NCBI GenBank assembly: GCA_963770865.1
Contig: CAVYRD010000010.1
Span: 124,001-188,000, forward strand
DNA: 64,000 nucleotides
Source of the DNA: Miltoncostaea sp963770865
GTDB taxonomy: Bacteria; Actinomycetota; Thermoleophilia; Miltoncostaeales; Miltoncostaeaceae
Direction of reading: 5' to 3'
Position numbers and translations under genes: made by a program. Below, in pieces: positions 27,136-37,049 of the stretch (position 1 is its first letter; each line of letters starts with the position of its first letter). A model generated the notes under the pieces. That model searched no databases and was not told where the DNA came from. It worked only from the letters and a program-made list of their open reading frames with translations.

Positions 27136-28383
27136 TTAGCATGACGGAGTTGTCTTAGCCGCTGCGGCCGTCAGTATGCGAGAATGCAAGCGACCCACTG
27201 CCTCCCAGTTGAGCGACCTCTCGAACTCCGCGAAGGCACCCAGTGCGAGGCGCTCGTAGCGTGACGGGTCGGTGAGATCCTGACCGATCTCCTCCGCGAT
27301 TCTGTCCGGGCTGTCCCAAAGCGTGAACCGGCGTCCGTTAGTGAGATCGTCCCGAACGACGTAGCGCAGGCCGTCGAGATCAGACACGGCGCAGGGGAGG
27401 GCGTAAGCATTTGCCTCGGCCGCCGCGATCCCGAACGCCTCAGCGCGCGAAAGGAGAAGGAGATACGCCGAGTCGGCGAGTATCGCTTCGAGAATTCGGA
27501 GGTCGTCGGGGCGCTGCTTGCTCAGGTATCCCGTGACCGTCACAAAGGGTAGGTCCTCGACGTCGCTCGGGACGCGCGCACCGACGATCGTGAGGCTGGC
27601 CTCAAGGCCACTGCGTCGGAGCGAGCGGACCACGTCCAATACCCTCGGACCGCCCTTGCGCTCCCAATCGACGCCGATCATGACGAGCCGAGGCGCAGTG
27701 AGGTCGCGCGCCGCGATGGCGGCACGCACCGCCGCCGGCCGGAGCCCCGGCATCCCTGCACCGTGGGGAACAACACGGACGCTGCCCGGGTCGAGGTCGT
27801 AGTACTGAATTGCCTCCGTCGCGGCCCACGGGGATGCGAAGACGCAGAAGGCCGCGCGTCGAAGGGCCCGACCCTCGGCCGCGTCGTGCCGTTCCGCTAG
27901 CCGCGGGTTCAGATCGCTATAGCCCGTGTACTTTTTGACGATGCTGGCGAAGCTCGCATCGCAATCAACGACGTACGGCCGGTCTGGCTCGAAGTAGCCA
28001 AAGGGCACGGCGCCCGCGGACAGGATGACCTCCGCGTCACAGCGGTCCAGGTTTCGCCGCAGGAGGGCGGCGGCCTGCCGCGCCACACGCGGTGTCAGTT
28101 CGTCGAGGAACATCCTTGCGGCCATCCGATGATTCACCGCTCGCCGAGCGCGCTCGAGGAAAGACGGAGGCGGGAGCAACGGGCCAAGCAGGCTCACCGC
28201 ATGCCCCTGCTTTCGCAGGCTCAGAACTTGGTTGTAGGGAACGCCGGACGCCCGGTCAACGTTCATCGGGTCATCCAGGCTCGAGTATCCGATCCGTACG
28301 AGACGCTCGCCCTGGTTCAGCAGGGTGGGAGCGATGCTCGGGTTTGGGTTCGGATGCAACGGCGTCCTTCGAAAGACCGGCAT
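27136..28383 (-). CDS. Family 4 glycosyltransferase
   Basis: A 415-residue GT-B enzyme in one intact frame. The N-terminal domain includes RIGYSSLDDPMNVDRASGVP and a membrane-facing helix rich in arginine. The donor domain starts at RLVMIGVDWERKGGPRVLDV, with VTVTGYLSKQRPDDLRILEA and the E-x7-E region LSRAEAFGIAAAEANAYALP. ATG 28383 was used; an in-frame start also exists at 28455, and the fold itself begins about 25 residues inside. It lies just outside the tRNA repeat, reading toward it, so it belongs to the second half of the polysaccharide region. Specificity unknown. Confidence 0.8.
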   Translation of the reverse strand: MPVFRRTPLHPNPNPSIAPTLLNQGERLVRIGYSSLDDPMNVDRASGVPYNQVLSLRKQGHAVSLLGPLLPPPSFLERARRAVNHRMAARMFLDELTPRVARQAAALLRRNLDRCDAEVILSAGAVPFGYFEPDRPYVVDCDASFASIVKKYTGYSDLNPRLAERHDAAEGRALRRAAFCVFASPWAATEAIQYYDLDPGSVRVVPHGAGMPGLRPAAVRAAIAARDLTAPRLVMIGVDWERKGGPRVLDVVRSLRRSGLEASLTIVGARVPSDVEDLPFVTVTGYLSKQRPDDLRILEAILADSAYLLLLSRAEAFGIAAAEANAYALPCAVSDLDGLRYVVRDDLTNGRRFTLWDSPDRIAEEIGQDLTDPSRYERLALGAFAEFERSLNWEAVGRLHSRILTAAAAKTTPSC

Positions 28384-28588
28384 GCTAGCGCTGCTACCGC
28401 GGCGCCTTCGGGCGATCCGCCCTGCTTCCTCGGGGAGAATAGACGCGCAGACCATCCGCTTGCGGTCCTACCCATGGACGTTGTGAAGAGCGCGCCCATG
28501 AGTGGTGTAGGAGCGGCGCCGGCTGAGGCAGGGCCGGCCACCGCGAGCTCCGAACCGTTGGTTCGCGAGAGCCAAACTGGGGTCGCCC

Positions 28589-28910
28589 CGCTTCTGCGGA
28601 CACCACTGGTCTTCCCCCACTTGCGTGGACACGGCTTTCTGGAATCACGACGCCAGGGGCTGACGGGTCTGCGGAGGATCTCGTACTCGGTCGGAATGCG
28701 CCCGAGCGCCGAATGGCGGCGCTGGCGGTTCTGGAAGACCCCCCAGATACTCGAACATCGCGTTGGCCGCTCGACCCGGTTGCGCCAGAGGGACGGTTGA
28801 GCAGCTCGACCTGCATCCGGTCCCAGAAGGCCTCCGCGACAGCGTTGTCGAGCGCGAGCGCATCGCCGACGGTGCACGTCGAGGCGAGGAGGCCGGCGTG
28901 TCTCAGGCGG
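28589..28910 (-). pseudogene. IS3-family OrfB, C-terminal fragment
   Basis: Across minus-strand frames the text LALDNAVAEAFWDRMQVELL, NAMFEYLG, and FQNRQRRHSALGRIPTEYE is the end of an IS3 OrfB, including the third catalytic residue. The rest of the transposase is absent. The motif CGCTTCTGCGGACA at 28589-28602 is the exact inverse of 23059-23072 and is probably the outer end of the element. Confidence 0.65.
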
Positions 28911-28927
28911 CTCGGGAAGGCGAGAAC

Positions 28928-29089
28928 GTTGAGCTGATCCTCAGCTCGGGCAAGTCGGTGACGGAGGTCTGCCGCGAGCTCGATCTCACCGAGACGGCGG
29001 TGCGCCGCTGGGTCAAGCAGGCGCGGATCGACCAGGGCGATGCCCCGGGCCTGACGAGCGACGAGCGCGCTGAGCTGGCGCGCCTTCGC
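28928..29089 (+). pseudogene. IS3-family OrfA fragment, near-identical to 22799-22960
   Basis: This plus-strand piece encodes ELILSSGKSVTEVCRELDLT, then ETAVRRWVKQARIDQGDAPG and LTSDERAELARLR. It matches the minus-strand orfA at 22799-22960 almost base for base; the only difference I see lies at the GTGACGGAGG / GTGAACGAGG position. It stops abruptly and is joined to a broken epimerase gene, so it probably marks a deletion or recombination junction. Confidence 0.75.
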
Positions 29090-29094
29090 GCGCC

Positions 29095-29834
29095 CGTTGG
29101 GCGAGGTGCTGGCGAGGCCCGCCTTTGTCGAGGACTTCGATGTTGTCTTCCATCTCGCCGCGAATCCGTACATCCCGCCCTCGGTCGGGAATCCCGCCTA
29201 CGACTTCGCGTTGAACTTGGAGACGACCTTCCGGCTGCTCGAGGCACTGCGCCTCGCTCAACGGCGACCGCGGCTGATCAACACGTCTTCGGCCGCGGTG
29301 GTACGGCAACCCGGTCCGGTTTCCGATCCGGGAATCGGATCCAACGGTGCCGATCTCGCCGTATGGGTCAGCAAGCTCGCCGCAGAGCGGTACGTCGCGG
29401 TCTACAGTCAACTCTTCGCGATGCCGTGCGCCTCGGTGCGGCTCTTCTCCGTTTACGGCCCCCGACAACACAAGCAGGTCGTGTTCGACCTGCTCGACCG
29501 CCTCAGCCGGAAACCCGAGCGGCTCGAGGTCGTCGGCGACGGAAGGCGGGAGCGCGACTTCGTCTGGGTCGAGGACATCGCCGCCGCGATGATTCTGCGT
29601 GGCGGAACGCGCGCCTGCGGCGGGCGAGGCGTTCAACGTCGCCTCGGGGAACACGCACTCGATCGCGCAGCCCATCTCCGGCATCTCCGGCATCTCCGGA
29701 TGGGTGCGTCCGGGGGACGCGGATCGGTGGTCCGTGGACGTCTCGGCAATGCAACCCTGGGCCACGAGGCCCGCACGGACCTGCTGCTCGGGCGGAACAC
29801 GCAGGATTGGCACCGCCCCCTGCGAGGGGCCTGA
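29095..29834 (+). pseudogene. NAD-dependent sugar epimerase (GalE-like), 5'-truncated and frame-broken
   Basis: A nucleotide-sugar epimerase missing its first 50-60 residues, including the NAD-binding GxxGxxG, which are replaced by IS3 sequence. What remains: DVVFHLAANPYIPPSVGNP, LINTSSAAV, the catalytic region, and VRLFSVYGPRQHKQVVFDLL. The YxxxK tyrosine is only recovered by changing frame (PISPYG then SKLAAERYV). Further frame changes give ERAPAAGEAFNVASGNTHS and the end EARTDLLLGRNTQDWHRP. A nine-base unit ATCTCCGGC is repeated near 29673-29700. Loss of the N-terminus means it cannot work whatever the cause of the indels. Confidence 0.75.
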
Positions 29835-29871
29835 GCCCCGGCTCCTGTCATGGCGAGCGGCGTGCGCCTGA

Positions 29872-31132
29872 TCAGGACGGGTCCGAGGCGCCGGCCGGTC
29901 GTGGCGCCGACGCTACGCACTCATGGGCGATGTCTAAGAAGTCGGCGGCCATCTTGTCGATGAGCTCGGGCGCCCTCCTGCGGGCGGCCGTTTCCTTGTC
30001 CGGGTCCGGCCCGGGACCGTACGCCTCCCAGGCCGTGAGCAGCGACTCGGTCAGGGACACGGATGACGTCCGATCGAAGAGGAGGCCGTCCGGGGGGGCC
30101 TGCTCCTGGTGGACCGCCAGGTCGCTCAGCACGATCGGCTTCCCGAGGCTGCGGGCATCCTCCACCACGGTGCTCCAGCCTTCGAACAGAGAAGGCTGCA
30201 CCACGGCCACGCAGCGACGCATGAGCTGCAGTTGGTCTTCGCGAGGTATCAGCCCGAGCACGGCGATCCTGTCGCGCAGGTCGTGCTGACTGATGAAGGT
30301 GAAGAGCTTGTTCAACATGCTCGGGCCGTCGGTAGTCGTTGAGGTGACCCGTGAACACGACGAACATGTCGTCACGACTGTCGCGGACCGCGGCCAGGCT
30401 CTCCAGGAGCAGCAACTGGTTCTTGTGGGCCCAGAATTGATTGGAGCAGAGGAGGAACCGGTCGGGCAGGTGATACCGGAGTTGGACCGCCACGGGATCT
30501 TTGTGCCACACGGATCCATCGGGGATGGAGCAGAAGGGGAGCACGTGCGATCGGGCCCTGCTCCCTGGGAAGTACCGCTGAAAATCGTGGAGCGCATCCC
30601 TGCTGCTGAAGACGATGTCAGAGGCATACCTGCCGAGCTCGGAGAAGACCCTGTCGCGCGCGCGGCATTCCTCGCTCGAGAAGAACGCCGGCAGATGGCG
30701 GTGCTGGAAGTCCGGGATCCAGGCGGCTCCCGCCGGCCCGAGCCGTGGCCGCCGTGGAGCGGCATAGGGATAGGCGAAATCCACACCGGCTTCCTGCAGG
30801 GCGAGAGCCGTCAGGGCGTCCGGGTTTCGGCGGGCCTTCGGCTGGAGGCGATTGGCCCCTCGCACAACACCCCGCCTCACCCGCTCGGACAGGCTGTGGG
30901 CGCCGGGGGAGATGATGCCGTCGGCGTCCCGATAGATCGGATCCCCGTCGATGAGCTGCTCCGGGTCCGGGCATACGAGCTGGAGCGTGAAAAGCACCTC
31001 CGGGTGGTTTCGCCGATAGGCGATCAGGGACTTGAAGATATGTTGGCTGTACAACTCGCCTCCGATCCAGTGCACATTGCCCTGGGGCGAGAGCGCGATG
31101 GAGAGGTGCCGTCTGTTCGGGCTGCTCGTCAT
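29872..31132 (-). CDS. Family 4 glycosyltransferase, one frameshift
   Basis: A minus-strand GT-B enzyme of about 420 residues. The first part (from ATG 31132, MTSSPNRRHLSIALSPQGN) includes WIPDFQHRHLPAFFSSEECR, SDIVFSSRDALHDFQRYFPG and RFLLCSNQFWAHKNQLLLLE, a frequent GT4 linker motif before the donor domain. The frame changes near 30330 after FTGHLNDYR. The second part has LFTFISQHDLRDRIAVLGLI, then VVQPSLFEGWSTVVEDARSL with the donor-binding E-x7-E region and GKPIVLSDLAVHQEQAP. Mannosyl- and rhamnosyltransferases share this architecture, but the sugar is not certain. A single-base error would explain the break. Confidence 0.7.
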
Positions 31133-31214
31133 GTAAGGCCTCGGAGCCACGGGGCGCACCGCCCGGGCCGCCAACTTTTGGCGCACATCGAACCCACCCT
31201 TTCTGCCGGCGGCG

Positions 31215-32339
31215 TCAACCCCTCAGCACCCCTTGCCGGCGCAGCTCGTGCTCGACGGCCTCGGATCGATCCTCGGCCTGTGCCCCCTGCAGCGCCGGCA
31301 CCAAGGTCCGGAGGCCCCTGTCGATGTGGATGCCGGGCGCGAGGCCGAGAACGGCCTGCAGCCGGGAGACATCGGCAACCGCCGCATGGATGTCGCCCAC
31401 TCGGAAGCGGTCCGACAACTCCACCCGGGGCTCTCGGTCGAAGGCGCGTCCTAGTTCCGCGGCGAGTTCCGTCAAGCTCACTGATACGCCGGTGCCGACG
31501 TTGAGCATCGTTGTACCGGTGACGCCGGACGTCAAGGCTGTGAGGTTCGCGCTGACGACGTCATCGACGTGGACGAAGTCGCGCACTGGGGTGCCGTGCT
31601 CGTATAGCACCAACGTCCGCTCGTGCAGAAGGCGCAGCCCGAGAGTGACGATCAGCCCCGTGTACGGGTTGCTCACCGATTGTCGCGGCCCGTATACGTT
31701 GAAGTAGCGCAGCATCACAAGGGGGATCTCGAGCTGTTCGGCTTCCATCGTGGCGATCTGCTCCTGGAAGAGCTTGGTCATCCCGTAAGACGAGGAGTAG
31801 CGGGGAGCGATGTCCTCCGTGGTCGGGATTGCGGTGAGAGCCCCGCCACAGGCTGGGCAACGATGGGTCCAGACCCCCGCCAGGAGATCGTCGAGTGAGC
31901 GGGAACCGGGGTTGAGGTCACCGCAGCTCGCGCAGTGGTACCCGCCTTCGCCGTAGACCGCGCGCGACGAGCTCAGAACCACCCGGTGGACCTCCGCGCC
32001 CCCTTCCCGGAGGGCCCGGAATACCGTGGCTGTGCCGCGGGCGTTGACGTCGACATGAACGTCGCTCTGGTACATCGACTGACCGACCGACGTCTCCGCC
32101 GCCAGATGGACGATGCGCGACACCCCGCGGACGGCACGCTTCATCGCGTCCAGGTCGCGCACATCGGCCTGGACGAACTCGGCCTCCGGCGCCAGGTACG
32201 CCGGACGGGCGCCGCCCGGATGCACCTGGGGGTGCAGGTTGTCGACGATCCGCACGGCGAAGCCCCGTGTGAGGAGCAGGTCGACCGTGTGCCCGCCGAT
32301 GAATCCGGCGCCTCCCGTGACCAGGACGAGCTCAGACAC
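31215..32339 (-). CDS. Zinc-ribbon NAD-dependent epimerase, dTDP-L-rhamnose 4-epimerase-like
   Basis: A 374-residue extended short-chain dehydrogenase with an intact frame. The Rossmann start is VLVTGGAGFIGGHTVDLLL, then RIVHLAAETSVGQSMYQSDV, and the catalytic YxxxK in SSSYGMTKLFQEQ. Between strands a loop of about 45 residues carries two cysteine pairs, YHCASCGD and HRCPACGG, a zinc-ribbon-like insert. I associate this insert with WbiB-type dTDP-L-rhamnose 4-epimerases, which make dTDP-6-deoxy-L-talose, a rare surface sugar. The assignment rests on family resemblance. It overlaps the upstream gene by eight bases and is probably cotranscribed with it. Confidence 0.7.
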   Translation of the reverse strand: MSELVLVTGGAGFIGGHTVDLLLTRGFAVRIVDNLHPQVHPGGARPAYLAPEAEFVQADVRDLDAMKRAVRGVSRIVHLAAETSVGQSMYQSDVHVDVNARGTATVFRALREGGAEVHRVVLSSSRAVYGEGGYHCASCGDLNPGSRSLDDLLAGVWTHRCPACGGALTAIPTTEDIAPRYSSSYGMTKLFQEQIATMEAEQLEIPLVMLRYFNVYGPRQSVSNPYTGLIVTLGLRLLHERTLVLYEHGTPVRDFVHVDDVVSANLTALTSGVTGTTMLNVGTGVSVSLTELAAELGRAFDREPRVELSDRFRVGDIHAAVADVSRLQAVLGLAPGIHIDRGLRTLVPALQGAQAEDRSEAVEHELRRQGVLRG

Positions 32340-33642
32340 TCGACGGGACCTTCAGCGGCATGCAGCCGGACCGGACCACCCCGGCCGCGTACTCGTTGCG
32401 CGTCACGTCGCTCGGGAGCGGAAACGGCATCCAGCCGTGACGCCGACCCGGGATGCGCCGAAGGAGGCGGCGGGACATGCCCATGGCCTCCCTGAGCCTG
32501 GTCAGCGGAGCGTCGCCGTCGACCGGCCGGGCGAGGCGCGCGTCATGGACTCTCACCAGCGCCTGCTCGGAGAGCAGGTTCATCGACCGGGGATCACGAA
32601 GCATTCGCTCGAACTCCCGTGATCGCCCCGGCTCGAACGGGCCCGGGAGATCCCCGTCTCCCCGCGCTTCGGCCGCGATCAGCATCTCCCGGTAGGTCCG
32701 GCGCTCCCAGTTTCCCAGCGGGGTGCCGGCGGCGCTGACCCCGAACCGATAGGGGACGGAGCGCGATTGGCGGTAGCCGGAGGCCAGTAGCCGTCGTGCG
32801 TAGTCGGCGCACATCCTCGCGACGTCCGACCCGGCGCGCATCTCATACCGGGCGTTCGGGCGCTCGTACCACGTCAGCATCTCCGGACGCTCCGGGTCGA
32901 AGCCCGCGAAATGAAAGGTCCGGAGAGGACCATCGCCGACCCTGAGTTCGCCATCGATCCACCTGATCTCGCGCTCGTGAAGGTTCCAATGGGCCGTGTT
33001 GAGGCCCGGGTCCCGCATCACGCAGTGGTCGAAGTACAGGGGAACCCACTCCAGCCATCGCTGGTCTGCGTGCATCCCCATCTCCTCGCAGAACAGGCAG
33101 TCCCGTCGCAGGCGCTCCGCCCACCAATCGCAGGAAGGGCCGGGCGGCGCCCCCGACCGCGAGAAGACCCGAGTTGAAGGTTCCGTACTTGCTGGAGCTC
33201 GAACTCGCTCGGGCTCTTGCCGTCCAACGGGAACGGTTCGACGACATGAGGCGAAAGCGGCGATCCCGTGCCGTCGCCGCCAGCTCGGCGACACCCCGTA
33301 GGTCTGCGTGGATGTCGGTGTCGGAGTCGAGGTAGAGCACGCAGCGTCGGCTCCGGTATCGAGGAGTGAGCGCAGCAGGTGCGGCTTCAGGGCCGTGGTG
33401 AGCTCGGCGACGCCGTAGATGCCCCGCATCCGCGCGAGTTCGTCCGCGCCGACGCCGATTCCGGTGGCTGTGAGCGTGTCGAACGGCTCATCCGTGGCGT
33501 CGCCCTCATTCCAGTCGACCACGAGGGCGACGAACGGCGTCTCCGCGTGGAACCGTCGCCAGCCCTCGACGAGAACGCGGACGTGCGGGAGATAGTTGGC
33601 GGCGACGATCGTGCACCCGATCGTCGCCGTCACCGCCGTCAT
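32332..33642 (-). CDS. GT-A glycosyltransferase (GT8-like), frame-broken
   Basis: From ATG 33642 the product begins MTAVTATIGCTIVAANYLPH, followed by VLVEGWRRFHAETPFVALVV, a pattern of enzymes that look like glycogenin/GT8 sugar transferases. The DxD metal site appears as LYLDSDTDIHADL, but only in a neighbouring frame. Between about 33010 and 33350 three frames must be combined (FPLDGKSPSEFELQ, then GTFNSGLLAVGGAARPFL). The C-terminal 250 residues, from ERLRRDCLFCEEMGMHADQR through HWNLHEREIRW, are continuous. The long C-terminal part is beyond the core domain. ATGA links it to the preceding gene. Probably functional if the indels are errors. Confidence 0.6.
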   Translation of the reverse strand: MTAVTATIGCTIVAANYLPHVRVLVEGWRRFHAETPFVALVVDWNEGDATDEPFDTLTATGIGVGADELARMRGIYGVAELTTALKPHLLRSLLDTGADAACSTSTPTPTSTQTYGVSPSWRRRHGIAAFASCRRTVPVGRQEPERVRAPASTEPSTRVFSRSGAPPGPSCDWWAERLRRDCLFCEEMGMHADQRWLEWVPLYFDHCVMRDPGLNTAHWNLHEREIRWIDGELRVGDGPLRTFHFAGFDPERPEMLTWYERPNARYEMRAGSDVARMCADYARRLLASGYRQSRSVPYRFGVSAAGTPLGNWERRTYREMLIAAEARGDGDLPGPFEPGRSREFERMLRDPRSMNLLSEQALVRVHDARLARPVDGDAPLTRLREAMGMSRRLLRRIPGRRHGWMPFPLPSDVTRNEYAAGVVRSGCMPLKVPSSV

Positions 33643-34696
33643 CGAGTTTCCCCGCCGTCCAGAGCAAGGTGAGCGAGCGGTCGGCGCGCCACAGCGAAGC
33701 AGGGTGGCGGTCCAGCCGTCGCTCCGTCTCATGCCGTCTCATGAGGCGGTGGGCAGGGTCGTCCCTTATCCAAGCCGGGACGTCGGCCCGGTCCACGCGA
33801 ATGGGAGCGTCTCGCGCGCCCAGCGCGCGCGCCAGGAGCTCGTCATAGGGCTCGTAGCGAAGGCAGGCTTGCGCTCCGGCGAAGCCAGGGCTTGGGGTGG
33901 GCGAAATGGTGGAGCAGGAGCGGCGCACCGCCCTCGTTGCGGCATCTCAGCGTCCGGCGGTTCACGACCCGCGTAGTGTCCTCCGGCTCCGGTATCCCGA
34001 CGGTCCGCCAGTCGAGGATCACGATGTCGATCGGCGGCGACCTCGCTCATCGAGGATCGCGTTGAGGACGTCCTGATCGAGATAGGCGAACGGATGCACC
34101 TGGTTCAGCGTCCTCGGGCACGTACTGTGGCTCGCGCAGTCCCGTTTCCGCCACCCGTCCGCACAACTCGCCGCCAACGCTGGAGTGTGTGGTCCCAGAG
34201 TCCCGCCTGGAAGGCGATCAACCCGGAGTTGACGTAGGGCTGATGTCGCAGTTCTCCTTCGAGACCCAGGACGGATACCCACTCGTCGAACCTTCGCGAC
34301 TGCGAGCGTGGTGGCACCGTCGGGCAGCAGGCAGATCCGTCCCTCGGCCGCCGGCGCGAGGAGCGGGTGGAGACTCCCGGTCGCGATCATGTCGCTGTCC
34401 ATGAACGCCACCCTCCCCGTGAGGCCGCGCGCGAGCGCCAGCGTTATGGCCGCGGGTTTCAGGAAGGGCGCGGGTGACGCCCTTGTCATCATGAGTGAGA
34501 GGAAGGATCTCGCATGACGCCGGCGAGCAGACTCGCCTGGCGTCGCGTCAGGCCCGCGTCGATGATGAGCACGTCGCCGTCGTTTCCCGTCAGGTGGAGC
34601 GAGTTGACGAGAGCCACCGTCCCGAGGAAGAAACGCTCGTCGGTGAGCGTGACGAAGGTTGGCCGGCGAGAGTGCCGGGTGCCGCATCGTCGTCAC
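33639..34696 (-). pseudogene. Second GT8-like glycosyltransferase, heavily frame-broken
   Basis: Related to the next gene. Fragments read FVTLTDERFFLGTVALVNSL and GDVLIIDAGLTRRQASLLA near the N-terminus, then ALARGLTGRVAFMDSDMIAT with the DxD site, and later HPFAYLDQDVLNAILDERG. The C-terminal piece is RYEPYDELLARALGARDAPI, ending close to ATGA at 33642-33639. At least four frame changes are needed, more than any other gene of this cluster. The start GTG 34696 is likely. I cannot tell whether it is a true pseudogene or a poorly sequenced gene; the two tandem GT8-like enzymes would act on the same polymer. Confidence 0.5.
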
Positions 34697-34751
34697 GCCT
34701 GAGCCCGCCGTGCGGCGCTCTCGGGCTGCCGATCGTCACGGGCGGCCTGGA

Positions 34752-35954
34752 TCAGCCGTCCGCGATCAGACCGCGACTGCCTGCGTCGCGGTCACCCCTG
34801 CGGTCGCCCGCTGGGAGTAGCGAGAACGTCAGCACGTGGCGGTCGAAGAAGTTGACGTGCTCGCTGCCGAGCCAGAGACCGAGGACGTATTCGCCGGCGC
34901 GCAGAACGGGGGGTACCGTCAGCCGGATCACGTACTCGCCGGCCTCGGGAACGAGGTCGGGGATGCCCGACTGGTCGGACCAGTTCTCGTTGAGCGACCA
35001 CCGATCCGTCGCCGTTCAGCAGGTAGAGGCCCAGGTCGATGAACGGGGACCGGCCGTTTCGCCGACGAGCCGGATCTGCAGGGTGAGGGGCTCGTCTCGC
35101 ACCGGCTGGTCGAGCGCTCTCGCCGCGCTCGTCGAGGATGGCGACGTGGCTGACGCCGACGTCTTCGTTGACCGCGAACTCGGCCTCTCCGGCCTGACCG
35201 AGGAGCGCTCGCGTAGTACGCCTGCGACGACCTCGGTCGGGCTCGCCGTCGCCGACGAGTCGCCCGCTATCCGCCCAGATCGCCCGCGAGCAGAGGCGCG
35301 TCACCGCCCCGAGGTCGTGGCTGACGAAGATCACCGTCCGCCCCTCTGCGCTCAACCGGTCCATCCGCTCCAGGCACCGGCGCTGGAACTCGATGTCGCC
35401 GACCGCGAGGATCTCGTCCACGAGCATCAGTTCCGGCTCGAGGTGGGCGGCGACGGCGAAGGCCAGCCGCAGCTGCATTCCCGAGGAGTACCGCTTGAGC
35501 GGCGTCTCGATGAAGCGCTCGACGCCGGCGAACTCGACGATCTCATCGTACTCTGCGCCGGATCTCACGACGCCTCATGCCCATCACCGCGCCGCTCAGG
35601 TAGACGTTCTCCCGCCCGGTGAGCTCGGGGTGGAAGCCGGTGCCCACCTCGAGCATCACACCCACTCGGCCGCGGATACGGGCGACGCCCTCGCTCGGCT
35701 CGGTGATGCGGGCCAGGATCTTCAGGAGGGTTGACTTACCCGAGCCGTTGCTGCCGATGATCGCCGACCGCCTCCCCCTCGCGCACGGTGAGGTCGACGT
35801 CGCGAAGCGCCCAGATCTCGTCCCGCGCTTCCCGTCGACGCTTCGGGCTCAGCGCTGACGTGAGGCTGTCGCGCAGGCTTCCGTACGCCGCCTGCTGCTG
35901 CCCGAGCCGATATCGCTTGCCGAGGCCGCGCGTCTCGATCGCGGTCGCGCTCAT
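34752..35954 (-). CDS. Polysaccharide ABC exporter ATP-binding protein (Wzt-like), frame-broken
   Basis: The ATPase partner of the next gene. The start MSATAIETRGLGKRYRLGQQ is typical of Wzt/TagH proteins. One extra G near 35757 hides the Walker A motif GSNGSGKST. The following frame gives RVGVMLEVGTGFHPELTGRE and a second break near 35570. The rest has YSSGMQLRLAFAVAAHLEPE (signature), MLVDEILAVGD (Walker B) and VIFVSHDLGAV (H-loop). After another break the C-terminal domain VLRAGEYVLGLWLGSEHVNF and FDRHVLTFSLLP resembles the Wzt glycan-cap-recognition domain. ATP hydrolysis would drive export of a finished, lipid-linked polymer across the membrane. Confidence 0.75.
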
Positions 35955-35957
35955 CGG

Positions 35958-36854
35958 TCAGATCCTGTCGGCGAACTGGCGCTCGGTGTGACGGAAGAAG
36001 ACGAGTCCCGTGATCAGCAGGAAGACAGTCGAGCCGAGCGAGACCAGCATGACGGTCGTGCTCGGAGCATCCACTCCGAGCAGCGACCAGCGCACGACGC
36101 CGATCAGTCCGACGAGCGGGTTGAGGGCGAGCAGCCCGTCCCACTTCGTGTCCGGAAGCGCGTAGACGACCGGGCTCACGAAGAACAGCAGCTGCAGTGC
36201 GAACGTCAGCGCATAGCGGACGTCGCGGTACAGGACGTTCAGCGCCGACAGCCAGACGCCGAACGCGAGGGAGACCACGACCGCGCCGACGCAGCACAGG
36301 GGAAGCAGGGCGATCGCGGGCCCGATCGGGACGCCGACGATCACGGTGACGACGACGGCGATCGTCATGGCGATGACCAGGTCGACCGCGGGCGCGAGCA
36401 CGGCGGCGAGCGGTGCCAGCGGGCGCGGGAAGTACACCTTCGTCACGAGCTCCGGGTTGCGGACGAGGCTCTCGGCAGCCGATCCGACGGCCGTGTTGAA
36501 GGGGAACCAGATGGCGAGGCCGGCCAGCACGAAGGCCGAGTACGGCACGCCCTCGCTCGGCAGACCGACACCGCGGCCGAGGATCAGCGTGAAGAGCACC
36601 ATCGCGATGAGCGGCTGTATCAGCGCCCAGGCGACGCCGAAGAAGGTCTGCTTGTAGCGGACCTTCAGGTCGCGCTCGGCAAGGATGACCCCGACGTCGC
36701 GGTATGCCCAGAGCTCCTGCGGATCGAAGAGCGGCCAGAAGCGGCTCGTCGGCCGGTTCTCCACCCATCGCCGCGATTCCCTGGCGGGGTCGGCTGCCCC
36801 GGCAGCCGGGGATTCGGCCACCCGGCGCTGCAACTCGCTTGTGGATTCGGTCAT
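35958..36854 (-). CDS. Polysaccharide ABC exporter permease (Wzm-like)
   Basis: A 298-residue ABC-2-type permease in one clean frame. After a 60-residue cytoplasmic start come VGVILAERDLKVRYKQTFFG (coupling helix region), then six membrane helices including VAWALIQPLIAMVLFTLILG and FALQLLFFVSPVVYALPD, ending FFRHTERQFADRI. The W-x-x-x-Q-P motif is standard for capsule/O-antigen and teichoic-acid exporters. ATG 36854 was used. It is immediately upstream of the Wzt-like ATPase, separated by three bases, so they form an operon and complex. Chain export by Wzm/Wzt implies that the polymer is completed inside the cell. Confidence 0.85.
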   Translation of the reverse strand: MTESTSELQRRVAESPAAGAADPARESRRWVENRPTSRFWPLFDPQELWAYRDVGVILAERDLKVRYKQTFFGVAWALIQPLIAMVLFTLILGRGVGLPSEGVPYSAFVLAGLAIWFPFNTAVGSAAESLVRNPELVTKVYFPRPLAPLAAVLAPAVDLVIAMTIAVVVTVIVGVPIGPAIALLPLCCVGAVVVSLAFGVWLSALNVLYRDVRYALTFALQLLFFVSPVVYALPDTKWDGLLALNPLVGLIGVVRWSLLGVDAPSTTVMLVSLGSTVFLLITGLVFFRHTERQFADRI

Positions 36855-37049
36855 CGGCCTCCCGCGGAGTCGTACAGACCCCCGGCGGTAGTTCGATGTG
36901 GGTGGACGAGACTGCTTGACGGCCCCAAGACTCCCTTTCGCTCGCTCCAGAAGGTATCCCGTCGTGCCGGCCCGGGCGCCCGTCCACACGACCAGTTGCG
37001 GCCGAACCGAACGTCCAGGCACTCGCTCAAGATCCTCGCGCGGTGGCGG

